DNA from: JAZNQL01 sp045531205 | GTDB lineage: Bacteria; Bacillota; Clostridia; UMGS1883; UMGS1540 | DNA: 45,649 nt | Direction of reading: 5' to 3' | NCBI GenBank assembly: GCA_045531205.1 | Contig: JAZSDN010000093.1 | Span: forward strand, 1-45,649 | Position numbers and translations under genes: made by a program | Shown here: positions 13,622 to 22,216 of the stretch, in pieces | How the letters are laid out: every line of letters starts with the position of its first letter | How positions within the stretch are numbered: the first letter of the stretch is position 1 | Notes under the pieces: generated by a model | Seen by the model: only the letters and a program-made list of their open reading frames with translations | Told to the model about the DNA's origin: nothing | Database searches by the model: none

Positions 13622-14595
13622 TAGCAACAATTATTCAACGTGCCGTTATGCAGGGAACTCCGTTGCTCTTTGGCTCAACAGGTGAAATATTAACCGAAAA
13701 GTCAGGACACTTAAATCTTGGTATTCCGGGCATTATGTATGTGGGTGCCATAAGCGGTGTTGCGGGGGCGTTCCTGTATGAACAGAGCACAACTGCATTA
13801 AACCCCTTCCTCGCAGTTTTAATACCCTTGATTTGCTCGCTTTTGGGCTCGAGCCTGATGGGACTTATTTACTGCTTTTTAACAGTAACACTCCGTGCAA
13901 ATCAGAATGTTACAGGTCTTGCACTTACAACCTTTGGTATTGGTATTGGTAATTTCTTTGGCGGTTCGCTTATTAAGCTTGTAAACTCCGACGTTCCTTC
14001 AATTGCCCTTTCAAGAACCAGCACAGCCTTTAAAACACAGCTTCCCATAGCCGATAACCTCGGCTGGTTTGGTGATATTTTCCTATCATACGGCTTTTTG
14101 GTTTATGTGGCAATTATAGTTGCTTTGATTTCTTCGTTTATTTTAAATAAAACAAGAATAGGACTTCATTTAAGAGCCGTAGGCGAAAACCCCGGAACAG
14201 CAGATGCAGCAGGCATTAACGTAACAAAATATAAATATCTTGCAACCTGTATCGGCAGTGCAATTGCAGGTCTTGGCGGACTTTATTATGTTATGGACTA
14301 TGCAAACGGCGTTTGGTCAAACAACGGCTTTGGTGACAGAGGATGGCTTTCAATAGCTTTGGTTATTTTCTCGGTATGGCGTCCGTCTATCAGTATTATA
14401 GGCTCCATTCTTTTTGGATTTTTGTACGTTATTCCTACTTATATTCCCGACATCAGCGTAAGTGCCAAAAAGCTCTTTGAGATGTTGCCGTATGTTGTTA
14501 CGATAATTGTCCTCGTCATCACAAGTATGAGAGATAAAAAAGAAAATCAACCCCCTGCGGCACTGGGCTTGCCTTATTTCAGAGAAGAACGGTAG
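13618..14595 (+). CDS. Nucleoside ABC transporter permease, second subunit
   Basis: This 325-residue protein is the YufQ/NupQ-like partner of the preceding permease. Landmarks are GEILTEKSGHLNLGIPGIMYVGA near the N-terminus (positions about 22-44 in the usual G-E-x-x-x-E-x-x-G-x-x-N-x-G pattern), LTTFGIGIGNFFGG, and LRAVGENPGTADAAGINV before a final membrane bundle. The gene overlaps the upstream one by ATGA and ends the operon at a strong terminator. Confidence 0.92.
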   Translation: MIATIIQRAVMQGTPLLFGSTGEILTEKSGHLNLGIPGIMYVGAISGVAGAFLYEQSTTALNPFLAVLIPLICSLLGSSLMGLIYCFLTVTLRANQNVTGLALTTFGIGIGNFFGGSLIKLVNSDVPSIALSRTSTAFKTQLPIADNLGWFGDIFLSYGFLVYVAIIVALISSFILNKTRIGLHLRAVGENPGTADAAGINVTKYKYLATCIGSAIAGLGGLYYVMDYANGVWSNNGFGDRGWLSIALVIFSVWRPSISIIGSILFGFLYVIPTYIPDISVSAKKLFEMLPYVVTIIVLVITSMRDKKENQPPAALGLPYFREER

Positions 14596-14618
14596 GTAAA
14601 TTTTCGCATAATATACTG

Positions 14619-14645
14619 ACGGCAGGGCAAAAGCCCTGCCGTTTT
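14619..14645 (+). terminator. Intrinsic terminator of the nucleoside transporter operon
   Basis: A GC-rich 10-bp stem (ACGGCAGGGC at 14619-14628 with GCCCTGCCGT at 14633-14642) with an AAAA loop is followed by a short T-run. Confidence 0.85.
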
Positions 14646-14694
14646 GGTATATTCACAGTAAAAAAATAATTTCGCAAAAAAAGGAGAAAACAAA

Positions 14695-16008
14695 ATGAAA
14701 AAAGGAAACGTTAAAGCGTTATTACCCATAGGTGTATTTTTAATTTTATATTTAGGGCTTGGAATTTTGTTCGAGTATGTTTTAAAAATACCTATGGGCT
14801 TTTATAATATTCCCATTGTTGTAGCATTTTTAGTGGCACTTTTAGTGGCGTGTCTTCAAAACAGAACGCTTAATTTAGACAAGAAACTTGAAATTATGGG
14901 ACACGGCGTAGGCGATAAAAACATTTTTACAATGATACTTATATTTTTGGAAGCGGGTATTTTTGTAGGTGTTGTAGGAAGAGAAAGTGCAGAAAGTGTA
15001 GCATATTTTATGCTGTCAATAATTCCTGCACAGTTTTCGGTAATGGTTTTATTTGTGGTAAGCTGTTTTGTGTCCCTTGCAATGGGAACATCAGTAGGAA
15101 CAATAACACTTTTAACACCCATAGCAGTTGCAGTTTCAAAAGCATCTGGCTTTGATATGTCACTTTGCGTTGCAACAGTAATAGGCGGTTCAATGTTTGG
15201 GGACAATCTGTCTTTTATTTCGGATACAACCATTGCCGCTTGTAACGGACAGGGCTGCAAAATGAAAGATAAGTTTAAAGAAAACTTTTTTATAGCTCTG
15301 CCCGCAGCAATAATTTCGCTTGTTATTATACTTATACTGTCGCTTAACACAGAAATTAACGGTGCAGTTTTAAAAGATTATAATCTTGTACAGATAATTC
15401 CTTATGTTCTTGTTTTAATTGGCGGAATTTTGGGAGTAAATGTTTTTGTGGTGCTTTTAATCGGTATTGTTTCTGGCTCTTTGATAATGCTTTTAACTGG
15501 CGGCACACATTTTACAGACCTTCTTTCAAATATGGGAGCAGGAGCATCAGGAATGTTTGAAACAATTATTGTTACCGTTTTGGTTTCTGCAATATGTGCA
15601 CTTATCCGTGAATACGGAGGCTTTGATGCTTTACTTGCGGGAATAAAAAGGGTTTTCCGCGGCAAAAAAGCAGGTCAGGTTGGAATGGGTGTTTTAGTTG
15701 GAGTTTTGGATATTGCAACGGCAAACAATACCGTGGCAATTGTTATGGCAAATCCTATTGCAAACGAAATTGCAAAGGATTACGGTATTTCACCCAAAAA
15801 AGCGGCATCAATTTTAGATACCTTTTCCTGCATATTTCAGGCAATACTGCCCTACGGTGCACAAATGCTTGTAGCAATTTCTGCAGTGGCAGCACTTGAT
15901 GCTCATATTTCGGCACTTGAAATTATACCTAAACTGTTCTATCCATACCTTTTGTGTGTAAGCTCACTTGTGGCAATAGGAATTACTAAAAAAGATAAAA
16001 ACGCATAA
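14695..16008 (+). CDS. nhaC: Na+/H+ antiporter, NhaC family
   Basis: The 437-residue protein has about 11-12 hydrophobic membrane segments. It carries the NhaC signature GGSMFGDNLSFISDTTIAA (about residues 163-181), with the charged residues inside the membrane that bind the ion, and a second conserved stretch ATANNTVAIVMANPIA. NhaC-type carriers exchange Na+ for H+; some relatives exchange organic acids such as malate and lactate, so substrate identity is less certain than the family. The ribosome binding site AAAGGAGA precedes the start. It stands alone between two terminators. Glutaminase, which releases ammonia and may act in acid or pH stress, lies downstream beyond small-RNA copy D. Confidence 0.85.
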   Translation: MKKGNVKALLPIGVFLILYLGLGILFEYVLKIPMGFYNIPIVVAFLVALLVACLQNRTLNLDKKLEIMGHGVGDKNIFTMILIFLEAGIFVGVVGRESAESVAYFMLSIIPAQFSVMVLFVVSCFVSLAMGTSVGTITLLTPIAVAVSKASGFDMSLCVATVIGGSMFGDNLSFISDTTIAACNGQGCKMKDKFKENFFIALPAAIISLVIILILSLNTEINGAVLKDYNLVQIIPYVLVLIGGILGVNVFVVLLIGIVSGSLIMLLTGGTHFTDLLSNMGAGASGMFETIIVTVLVSAICALIREYGGFDALLAGIKRVFRGKKAGQVGMGVLVGVLDIATANNTVAIVMANPIANEIAKDYGISPKKAASILDTFSCIFQAILPYGAQMLVAISAVAALDAHISALEIIPKLFYPYLLCVSSLVAIGITKKDKNA

Positions 16009-16012
16009 AATT

Positions 16013-16040
16013 AATAAATCCGCCCAAAGGCGGATTCATT
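16013..16040. terminator. Hairpin between nhaC and small-RNA copy D
   Basis: The stem AATCCGCC/GGCGGATT (16017-16024 with 16029-16036), extended by TTAAT/ATTAA, separates convergent transcription units. It stands at the same place relative to the RNA gene as the second hairpins behind copies A and B. Confidence 0.6.
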
Positions 16041-16081
16041 AAAAGTGTGACAACAAACGGGATTTGCAAAAAATGCATAAT

Positions 16082-16250
16082 AAAAAAGTGCGCAGCAGAA
16101 GCCACGCACGAAAAATGCATAGCTCTTTTTGTTGTCACACAAATCCTAACACCTCATACAAGTATGCAAAGATAGAGCATGCATTTTTACCAAGAGGTAA
16201 AAAAATACATACTTATATGAGAAATTTTAAATATTAAGGATTTATGTGAC
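16082..16250 (-). ncRNA. Structured small RNA, copy D
   Basis: The promoter on the minus strand is TTGACT (16280-16285), 17 bases, TATACT (16257-16262). The outer P1 reads GUCACA/UGUGAC where copies A-C have GCGACA/UGUCGC, a double compensatory change; the inner part is AAAUCC/GGAUUU. P2 is CUCAUAUAAGU/ACUUGUAUGAG. The terminator loop differs by one base (CTTCTG instead of CTTCGG). Beyond the terminator, a TTGTTGTCACAC stretch is complementary to the 3' side of P1 in this copy only. It lies 8 kb from the other three, diverging from the glutaminase gene. Confidence 0.8.
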
Positions 16251-16314
16251 AAATAAAGTATACCATATATTTTTAAAATAGTCAATAAAAATAATCTGCA
16301 AAGGAGACATAAAA

Positions 16315-17232
16315 ATGAACTCTATGCTGAAAGAAATTTTAGAAAAATGCTATCATTATACAAAAGAGGGAAAGGTGGCAAATTATATCCCTGAGCTTGC
16401 AAAGGCAAATACAAACGAATTTGGAATATGCATAATGTCTGAAAAAAACAAATTAAGCTTTGCGGGCGACTATGAAAAAGGCTTTACAATGCAGAGTGTT
16501 GTAAAACCCGTTATTTTGCTTTTAGCACTAATGGACAGCGGGGAAGAAAGCGTGCGTTCTTTAGTTGGGGTTGAATCGACAGGAAAGCCTTTTGACGCCT
16601 TCAATTATAGCGACCAGGCTTTAAAAAGAGAGCATATAAATCCTATGATAAACACGGGGGCAATAGCTCTTTGTACTTTAATAGCGGGCGATAGCTACGA
16701 AAAAAAGTTTAACCGTCTTTTAAACCTTGTACGCAAAATATCGGGCAACGCTTCGTTACAGGTGGCAGAAGATGTCTACCTTTCCGAAAAAGCTACAGGC
16801 AATAAAAACAGAGCCCTTGCATATATGCTTAAGGCTTATAAAATGATAGATGCCGACGCAGAAGAGGTTTTAGACTGCTATTTTAAAGCCTGCTCAATTA
16901 CGGCAACAAGTATAGATTTAGCAAAAATTGCTTTTGTTTTAGCAAACGGAGGCAAGGATATTGAATCGGGAGAACAGATATTCCCGAAAGAATATGCAAA
17001 ATACGTAAATGCCGTTCTTATGACTTGCGGAATGTATGACGGGTCGGGCGAATTTGCCCTGAACGTAGGTATTCCCGCAAAAAGCGGAGTGGGCGGTGGC
17101 ATTATGGCAGTAGTCCCAGGCAGAATGGGAATAGGAATTTATTCTCCCGCTCTTGACAATAAAGGTAACAGTATAGCAGGTATTAAAGCACTCGAAATTT
17201 TAAGCAAGAAGCTTGATTTAAGTATCTTTTAA
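16315..17232 (+). CDS. glsA: Glutaminase
   Basis: Glutaminase hydrolyses glutamine to glutamate and ammonia. The 305-residue length is normal. It has the beta-lactamase-like serine site S61-V-V-K64, FNYSDQALKREHINPMINTGA around residues 99-119, and the KSGVGGGI glycine-rich motif near residue 260. A ribosome binding site AAAGGAGA is 7 bases ahead of the ATG. The gene is monocistronic: the promoter of small-RNA copy D diverges from it, and a strong promoter for the next gene follows. Confidence 0.93.
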   Translation: MNSMLKEILEKCYHYTKEGKVANYIPELAKANTNEFGICIMSEKNKLSFAGDYEKGFTMQSVVKPVILLLALMDSGEESVRSLVGVESTGKPFDAFNYSDQALKREHINPMINTGAIALCTLIAGDSYEKKFNRLLNLVRKISGNASLQVAEDVYLSEKATGNKNRALAYMLKAYKMIDADAEEVLDCYFKACSITATSIDLAKIAFVLANGGKDIESGEQIFPKEYAKYVNAVLMTCGMYDGSGEFALNVGIPAKSGVGGGIMAVVPGRMGIGIYSPALDNKGNSIAGIKALEILSKKLDLSIF

Positions 17233-17239
17233 AAATTTC

Positions 17240-17276
17240 CGTGCGTGTTGACACGGTTTTTTAAGGGTGTTATAAT
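17240..17276 (+). promoter_or_regulatory. Promoter and operator-like motif of the SLH hydrolase gene
   Basis: TTGACA (17248-17253), a 17-base spacer and TATAAT (17271-17276) form a consensus promoter. The -35 is embedded in CCGTGCGTGTTGACACGGTTTTT, which contains CGTG..CACG as an inverted repeat. The same layout recurs before the GH116 gene. Confidence 0.8.
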
Positions 17277-17310
17277 TTATTATAGATAAAATAAAAAGGG
17301 GGAGAAAGAA

Positions 17311-19578
17311 ATGAAAAAAATAATCACATTAACATTGGTACTTGCAATGGTGCTTGTAAATGTTGCATTGCCTGCCATGGCAGAAGAAGGCTTTGCCGAT
17401 ATAAAAGGCACTCCTTATGAAGAGGCAGTAAATGCACTTGCAGGGCAAGGTATTGTAAACGGAAGAGCAGAAGGTGTGTATGCTCCGCAAGAAGGGCTTA
17501 CAAGAGCCGAAATGGTTACAATAATTCTTCGTGCTTATGGTTCGGAAGAAGTAGAACCTAAAGCCGTATTTGAAGATGTGCCCGAAAGCCACTGGGCATA
17601 TAAATATGTTGAAACAGCATATAAAATGGGCATAGTAAACGGCATGAGCGAAACAATATTTGCTCCCGACCAAAAGGTTACCTTTGAACAGGCAGTAAAA
17701 ATGCTTGTATGTGCAGAGGGTAAAGAAGAAGAGGCAACAGGTCAAGGCGGCTGGCCCGACGGTTACATAGCAGTAGCAAGCAAGCTCGGAGTGCTTGAAG
17801 GGATAACAACAAGTAAAGGCGAAGAAATAAACAGAGGTGTTATGGCACAGATGGTATATAATTGTCTTAATTTATCAAAAGGTCAAGACCTTGACTATAT
17901 GATTAACTGGGATGGCGTTGCAGAGCATTACAATTGGATTCGTGACGGTAAGCTTCGCGGAATATACGGACATTCTCCCCAGACATACGAAGATGAAACA
18001 GGGGTTTACGCACGTTTGGAAAAAGCAGGCGTAAACACAATATTCCTTAATATAAACGACGGTCCGCAAAGCGGAACAAAGGATGGCTGGAAAGAAGGCT
18101 GTGCAGCTGCAATTAAAAATCTTGAAGAAAAATATCACTTCCACAACTTTATAAAAATAAACTTTGGCGATAACGGCATTGTTCCAAATACTCTGTACGG
18201 ACAATTTCATCCCGGTTTATTAAAGGCAAGCTACACAAACACTCCTTGCCCCTTACAGGAAGGTTACTGGGAAGAGCAGCTTATAGAAAGAGCAACCTAT
18301 ATAGCAGGCTTTGAAAGCATAGAAGGTATAATTTTAGACTTTGAAATGTATTCGGGCGGTGCTTCAAGCTATACTTCCTCGTGTATGTGTAACAGTTGTT
18401 GGGAAAAGTATATAGTAGCAAAAAAATATAAGGGCAAAATAGCTACCTGCGAAGATATAGAACGCAGCGAGCTTTTAGTCAAAGAAGGCAAAATTGACGA
18501 ATATAACGAATGGTTTGAGGATGAACTTGTAAAGCTTTTTGCAAAAACAAGAGAAGCTATCCACGAAGTAAACCCCAAAATTATTATAGGTTACTTCCCT
18601 GCATTTGACTGGATTCCCGGTATGACAGAAGGTCTTGGAACTCCCGAACGCCCCGTGCTTGTAGCTTCCGAGGCAGAATATCACGGTTCTCTTGCAGATA
18701 CAGAAACCACAATGCGTTTAATAAATGAGTCAGAAGAGCTTCACGCAATATATCTGCCAGGTATATTCCCCGGCAAACAGGGTGTATCTGCCGAAGTGCT
18801 TGAAAAAACAATTAAGCTTGCAGCACCTACAACGGCAGGCTACTGGATGTATGCAGCGCAAACCTTAGCTGAAATAGAAGAAAATTATGCAGCGGTTGAA
18901 AATGCAAACAAGCACCTTGATGAAGAAATTGCAAACGGCAATCTTACCCCCTTGCCAGAGTATGAAATTGTAAAATACTCCGCAAAGAAAATAAAAGGAA
19001 AAACACCTACAGAAGATGAGTGGAAAGCAGCAGATGTTACAGCTCCGTTTGTAGACTACCGCCTTGGGGATGAAGCAGAAAGACCTGTTGAAACAGAAGC
19101 TAAAATTTTGTACAGCGACGATAATATATTTGTAAGAATAAGAGCTTATGATGATGCGGCAAACATACTGGAAGGCAGTAAAATGGAACACGACAGCAGC
19201 GTATGGGGCTCTGACTGCGTAGAGTTTTTCTGGAGATTTGACGGAACATCTGCGGCAGGACAGCTTTGTTCAAATCTTGCAGGCTCGCTTTGGGACGGCT
19301 TGAGCACAGGTATCATAACTGTAAATTCAAGCATAAACTTTGAGGGCTTTGAAAGCGAAAGCAAAATATTAAAAGACGGCTGGGAAATGACTATGACAAT
19401 CCCCGGTGCTCTTGACGGAGCAAGAAAAATTCAGCAGGGAGACACCCTTCGTATGCAGATAGGAAGATATCATAAAGCAACTGCAAATGCAGGCAAAAAT
19501 GCAAACTTCTGCTGGGCAGTTACTTATGGTTCATATCTTGCATCACCCTCTCTTTGGGGATATGTAACTTTAGATTGA
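17311..19578 (+). CDS. S-layer-anchored putative glycoside hydrolase with CBM9-like C-terminus
   Basis: The 755-residue protein begins with a signal peptide (cleavage probably after AMA near residue 24). Three SLH repeats follow (about 28-195; key stretches TRAEMVTI, FEQAVKML and NRGVMAQMVY), which would fix it to the cell-wall polymer. The middle (about 205-555) looks like a TIM-barrel hydrolase, with strands such as GVNTIFLNIND, GIILDFEMYSG (acidic D-x-E pair) and KIIIGYFPAFDW. I cannot place it in a GH family. The C-terminal 190 residues (EWKAADVTAPF ... WGSDCVEFFWRFDG) match a family 9-like carbohydrate-binding domain. The shared operator motif and neighbouring GH116 enzyme indicate that the two degrade the same glycan, this one outside the cell. 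Confidence 0.75.
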   Translation: MKKIITLTLVLAMVLVNVALPAMAEEGFADIKGTPYEEAVNALAGQGIVNGRAEGVYAPQEGLTRAEMVTIILRAYGSEEVEPKAVFEDVPESHWAYKYVETAYKMGIVNGMSETIFAPDQKVTFEQAVKMLVCAEGKEEEATGQGGWPDGYIAVASKLGVLEGITTSKGEEINRGVMAQMVYNCLNLSKGQDLDYMINWDGVAEHYNWIRDGKLRGIYGHSPQTYEDETGVYARLEKAGVNTIFLNINDGPQSGTKDGWKEGCAAAIKNLEEKYHFHNFIKINFGDNGIVPNTLYGQFHPGLLKASYTNTPCPLQEGYWEEQLIERATYIAGFESIEGIILDFEMYSGGASSYTSSCMCNSCWEKYIVAKKYKGKIATCEDIERSELLVKEGKIDEYNEWFEDELVKLFAKTREAIHEVNPKIIIGYFPAFDWIPGMTEGLGTPERPVLVASEAEYHGSLADTETTMRLINESEELHAIYLPGIFPGKQGVSAEVLEKTIKLAAPTTAGYWMYAAQTLAEIEENYAAVENANKHLDEEIANGNLTPLPEYEIVKYSAKKIKGKTPTEDEWKAADVTAPFVDYRLGDEAERPVETEAKILYSDDNIFVRIRAYDDAANILEGSKMEHDSSVWGSDCVEFFWRFDGTSAAGQLCSNLAGSLWDGLSTGIITVNSSINFEGFESESKILKDGWEMTMTIPGALDGARKIQQGDTLRMQIGRYHKATANAGKNANFCWAVTYGSYLASPSLWGYVTLD

Positions 19579-19590
19579 TTTGAATTTGGT

Positions 19591-19630
19591 TTAAGAAAAA
19601 AGCACAACCTTGGTTGTGCTTTTTTCTTAA
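19591..19630. terminator. Terminator between the two hydrolase genes
   Basis: A 19-bp perfect stem (19591-19609 with 19612-19630) has a two-base centre and ends in a T-run. The next promoter starts 16 bases later. Confidence 0.85.
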
Positions 19631-19637
19631 AATGTTC

Positions 19638-19674
19638 CGTGTGTGTTGACACGATTTTTGCAGAGTGTTATTAT
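19638..19674 (+). promoter_or_regulatory. Promoter and operator-like motif of the GH116-lacI operon
   Basis: TTGACA (19646-19651), 17 bases and TATTAT (19669-19674) form the promoter. The surrounding CCGTGTGTGTTGACACGATTTTT matches the motif at 17240-17262 at all but two positions, and GTGTTAT also recurs at the -10. Confidence 0.75.
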
Positions 19675-19705
19675 TTTAAATAATAAACATAAGAGGGAGA
19701 ACGAA

Positions 19706-22216
19706 ATGAAATATTCAGGAGAAAATTTAAAAGAAATAGTATTTCCTTTAGGCGGAATAGGTACGGGCAGTATAGGTCTTTCGGGTGACGGAAGGCTTAA
19801 GGACTGGGAAATTTTTAATAAACCCGCAAAGGGGAGCGAAAATGGTCATTCCCACTTTGCAATAAGAGCAATTAAAGGCGATAAAATAACAGCTGCCGTT
19901 ATAAACGGAGATTATATGGCCTCTCCTATGGGCACATACTCAAAAGCAAGATTTTCGGGCTACGGCTTTGGCCCGAATTGCGGAACAATGTGCGGTTTCC
20001 CTCATTTTAAGGATGTAGAGTTTAACGGAGAATTCCCTGTAGCTTCAGTAAGCTTTAAGGAAGAACACTTTCCTGCAAATGTAAATATGCTGGCCTTTAA
20101 TCCATTTATTCCTCTTGATGAAAAAAATTCAAGTATTCCCGCTGCATTCTTTGAAATTGAAATTGAAAATACAACCACAGAAGAAATAAAATATCAGGTT
20201 GCCCTGTCTGTGAAAAACCCTTATGCAAAAACTTTAAATAAAGCTATAAACAAAGGCGTATTTATGTATAGCGCCGAAGCCGAAAAAGACAGTACAGAAT
20301 ACGGCGATTTAACAATAGCAACCGATGCCGAGACGGCACAAACGCAGGCATACTGGTTAAGAGGCTATTCGCTTGACGAAATAACCATGTTCTGGCACGA
20401 ATTCACTACAGAAAAAACTTTGAAGGACAGAGAATATACAGAACCCGGCACAAAGGATACAGCTACAGTAATGGCAGAGGCAGACGTTTTGCCGGGCGAA
20501 AAAAAGAAGGTAAGATTTGTTATTGCGTGGAATATGCCCAATAACTATAATTACTGGGCAGTTACCGATGACGAAAGTGTAAGAAAACCATGGAAAAACT
20601 ATTACGCAACAGTTTTTGAAGATTCATCAAAAACAGCGGAATATGCTCTTAAAAACTGGGACAGCTTATATGAACGCACCCTTTTATTTAAAAATGCATT
20701 ACATGCAAGCACCTTGCCCGAAGAGGTAATTGATGCAGCAAGTGCAAACCTTGCAGTATTAAAATCGCCTACTGTTTTAAGGCTTTCTGACGGCTCTTTC
20801 TATGCGTGGGAAGGCGTGCACGAAGAATCAGGCTCGTGCGAGGGCACTTGCCAGCACGTGTGGAACTATGCATACGCTATGTGCTTTTTGTTCCCAAGGC
20901 TTGAACGCTCTGTAAGAGATATGGAATTTAAATATTCTAGCAACGAAAACGGCAGAATGGGCTTTAGAATTATGTTGCCTTTAGGCAGAAAGATGACAGA
21001 TTTCAGAGCTTGTGTTGACGGACAGATGGGTGCCGTTATAAAAACCTACAGGGAATGGAAAATATCGGGCGATAACGAATGGCTTAAATCAAAGTGGAAC
21101 GACATTAAAAAGGTTTTAGAATATGCCTGGAGCGAGCATAACCCCGACAGATGGGACAGAGACCGCGACGGTGTTATGGAGGGAAGACAGCACCACACCC
21201 TTGATCAGGAGCTTTTTGGCCCATCCTCCTGGATGCAAGGCTTTTATCTTGCCGCACTCAAAGCGGCAGCCGAAATGGGAGAGTTTTTAGGAGATACAAA
21301 AAAAGCAAAAGAATATCTTGACCTCTTTGAAAAAGGATATAAGTGGACTAAAGAGAATCTCTTTAACGGCAAATACTTTATACAAAAGGTTGACATTACC
21401 GATAAAGCTATGGTAGACAGCTACGAGCAGTCAGAACACTATTGGGTAGAAGAAATAGGACAGATGCGTTACCAGATAGATGAAGGCTCGGCAATAGACC
21501 AGATGCTTGCCCAGTGGCACGCAGATATATTAGGTCTTGGGCAAATATATGATGAAGAACAGATTTTAAAGGCACTTTCGTTTATGATGCAGGAAAATTA
21601 TAAAGAAAGTATGCGTTATCACGAAAACAGATGGAGAATCTATGCTTTAAATGACGAAGGCGGAACGTTAATTTGTGCATATCCTAAAGGAGTAAAAAGA
21701 CCTCTTGTTCCGGTTGAATATTGCGACGAAGTAATGACAGGTATGGAATATGCCTTTGCGGGGCTTTTGTTCTCGCAGGGTAAATTCTCGGACGGATTAA
21801 AGGTTACAAAGACAGTACGCCAGCGATTTAACGGAAAAAACAGAAATCCCTGGAACGAATTTGAGTGTGGAAGCAACTATGCCCGTTCAATGGCAAGCTA
21901 TTCGTTTATTCCCATATTAAGCGGATTTGAGTTTGATATGCCTCAAAAGCATATCGGATTTAACCCCTATAAAACAGATGAGTTTAAATGTATATGGAGC
22001 CTTGCAGATGCATGGGGTACTTTTGAAATTTTGGGAAATACTATAAAGGTAAATATACTTGAAGGAGCTATAACCCTTGAATCGCTGGGACTTAAATTCT
22101 GCGATGGTATTTCGTCTTTAAAAATTGACGGAAACAAAACAGACTTTAATTTTAAAAACGGCAAAATACAGTTTAATCAAAGTAAAATTTCAAAGTGTAT
22201 GGAGATTAAAAGATGA
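19706..22216 (+). CDS. GH116-family glycoside hydrolase (bile-acid beta-glucosidase/GBA2-like)
   Basis: The start at 19706 follows GAGGGAGA; an upstream in-frame start at 19643 lies inside the promoter. The 836-residue protein has an N-terminal beta-sandwich (about 1-330) that opens with FPLGGIGTGSIGLSGDGRLKDWEI-type residues. An alpha/alpha toroid follows, containing SCEGTCQHVWNYAYAM (about 377-392, with the likely nucleophile glutamate) and DRDGVMEGRQHHTLDQELFG (about 486-505, region of the acid/base aspartate). No signal peptide is seen, so it should act in the cytoplasm on imported glycosides. GH116 members cleave beta-glucosides, beta-xylosides or GlcNAc-beta linkages. The motif variants here (EGRQHHTLD rather than PDxTYD) make the substrate uncertain. 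The lacI gene overlaps its 3' end. Confidence 0.85.
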   Translation: MKYSGENLKEIVFPLGGIGTGSIGLSGDGRLKDWEIFNKPAKGSENGHSHFAIRAIKGDKITAAVINGDYMASPMGTYSKARFSGYGFGPNCGTMCGFPHFKDVEFNGEFPVASVSFKEEHFPANVNMLAFNPFIPLDEKNSSIPAAFFEIEIENTTTEEIKYQVALSVKNPYAKTLNKAINKGVFMYSAEAEKDSTEYGDLTIATDAETAQTQAYWLRGYSLDEITMFWHEFTTEKTLKDREYTEPGTKDTATVMAEADVLPGEKKKVRFVIAWNMPNNYNYWAVTDDESVRKPWKNYYATVFEDSSKTAEYALKNWDSLYERTLLFKNALHASTLPEEVIDAASANLAVLKSPTVLRLSDGSFYAWEGVHEESGSCEGTCQHVWNYAYAMCFLFPRLERSVRDMEFKYSSNENGRMGFRIMLPLGRKMTDFRACVDGQMGAVIKTYREWKISGDNEWLKSKWNDIKKVLEYAWSEHNPDRWDRDRDGVMEGRQHHTLDQELFGPSSWMQGFYLAALKAAAEMGEFLGDTKKAKEYLDLFEKGYKWTKENLFNGKYFIQKVDITDKAMVDSYEQSEHYWVEEIGQMRYQIDEGSAIDQMLAQWHADILGLGQIYDEEQILKALSFMMQENYKESMRYHENRWRIYALNDEGGTLICAYPKGVKRPLVPVEYCDEVMTGMEYAFAGLLFSQGKFSDGLKVTKTVRQRFNGKNRNPWNEFECGSNYARSMASYSFIPILSGFEFDMPQKHIGFNPYKTDEFKCIWSLADAWGTFEILGNTIKVNILEGAITLESLGLKFCDGISSLKIDGNKTDFNFKNGKIQFNQSKISKCMEIKR

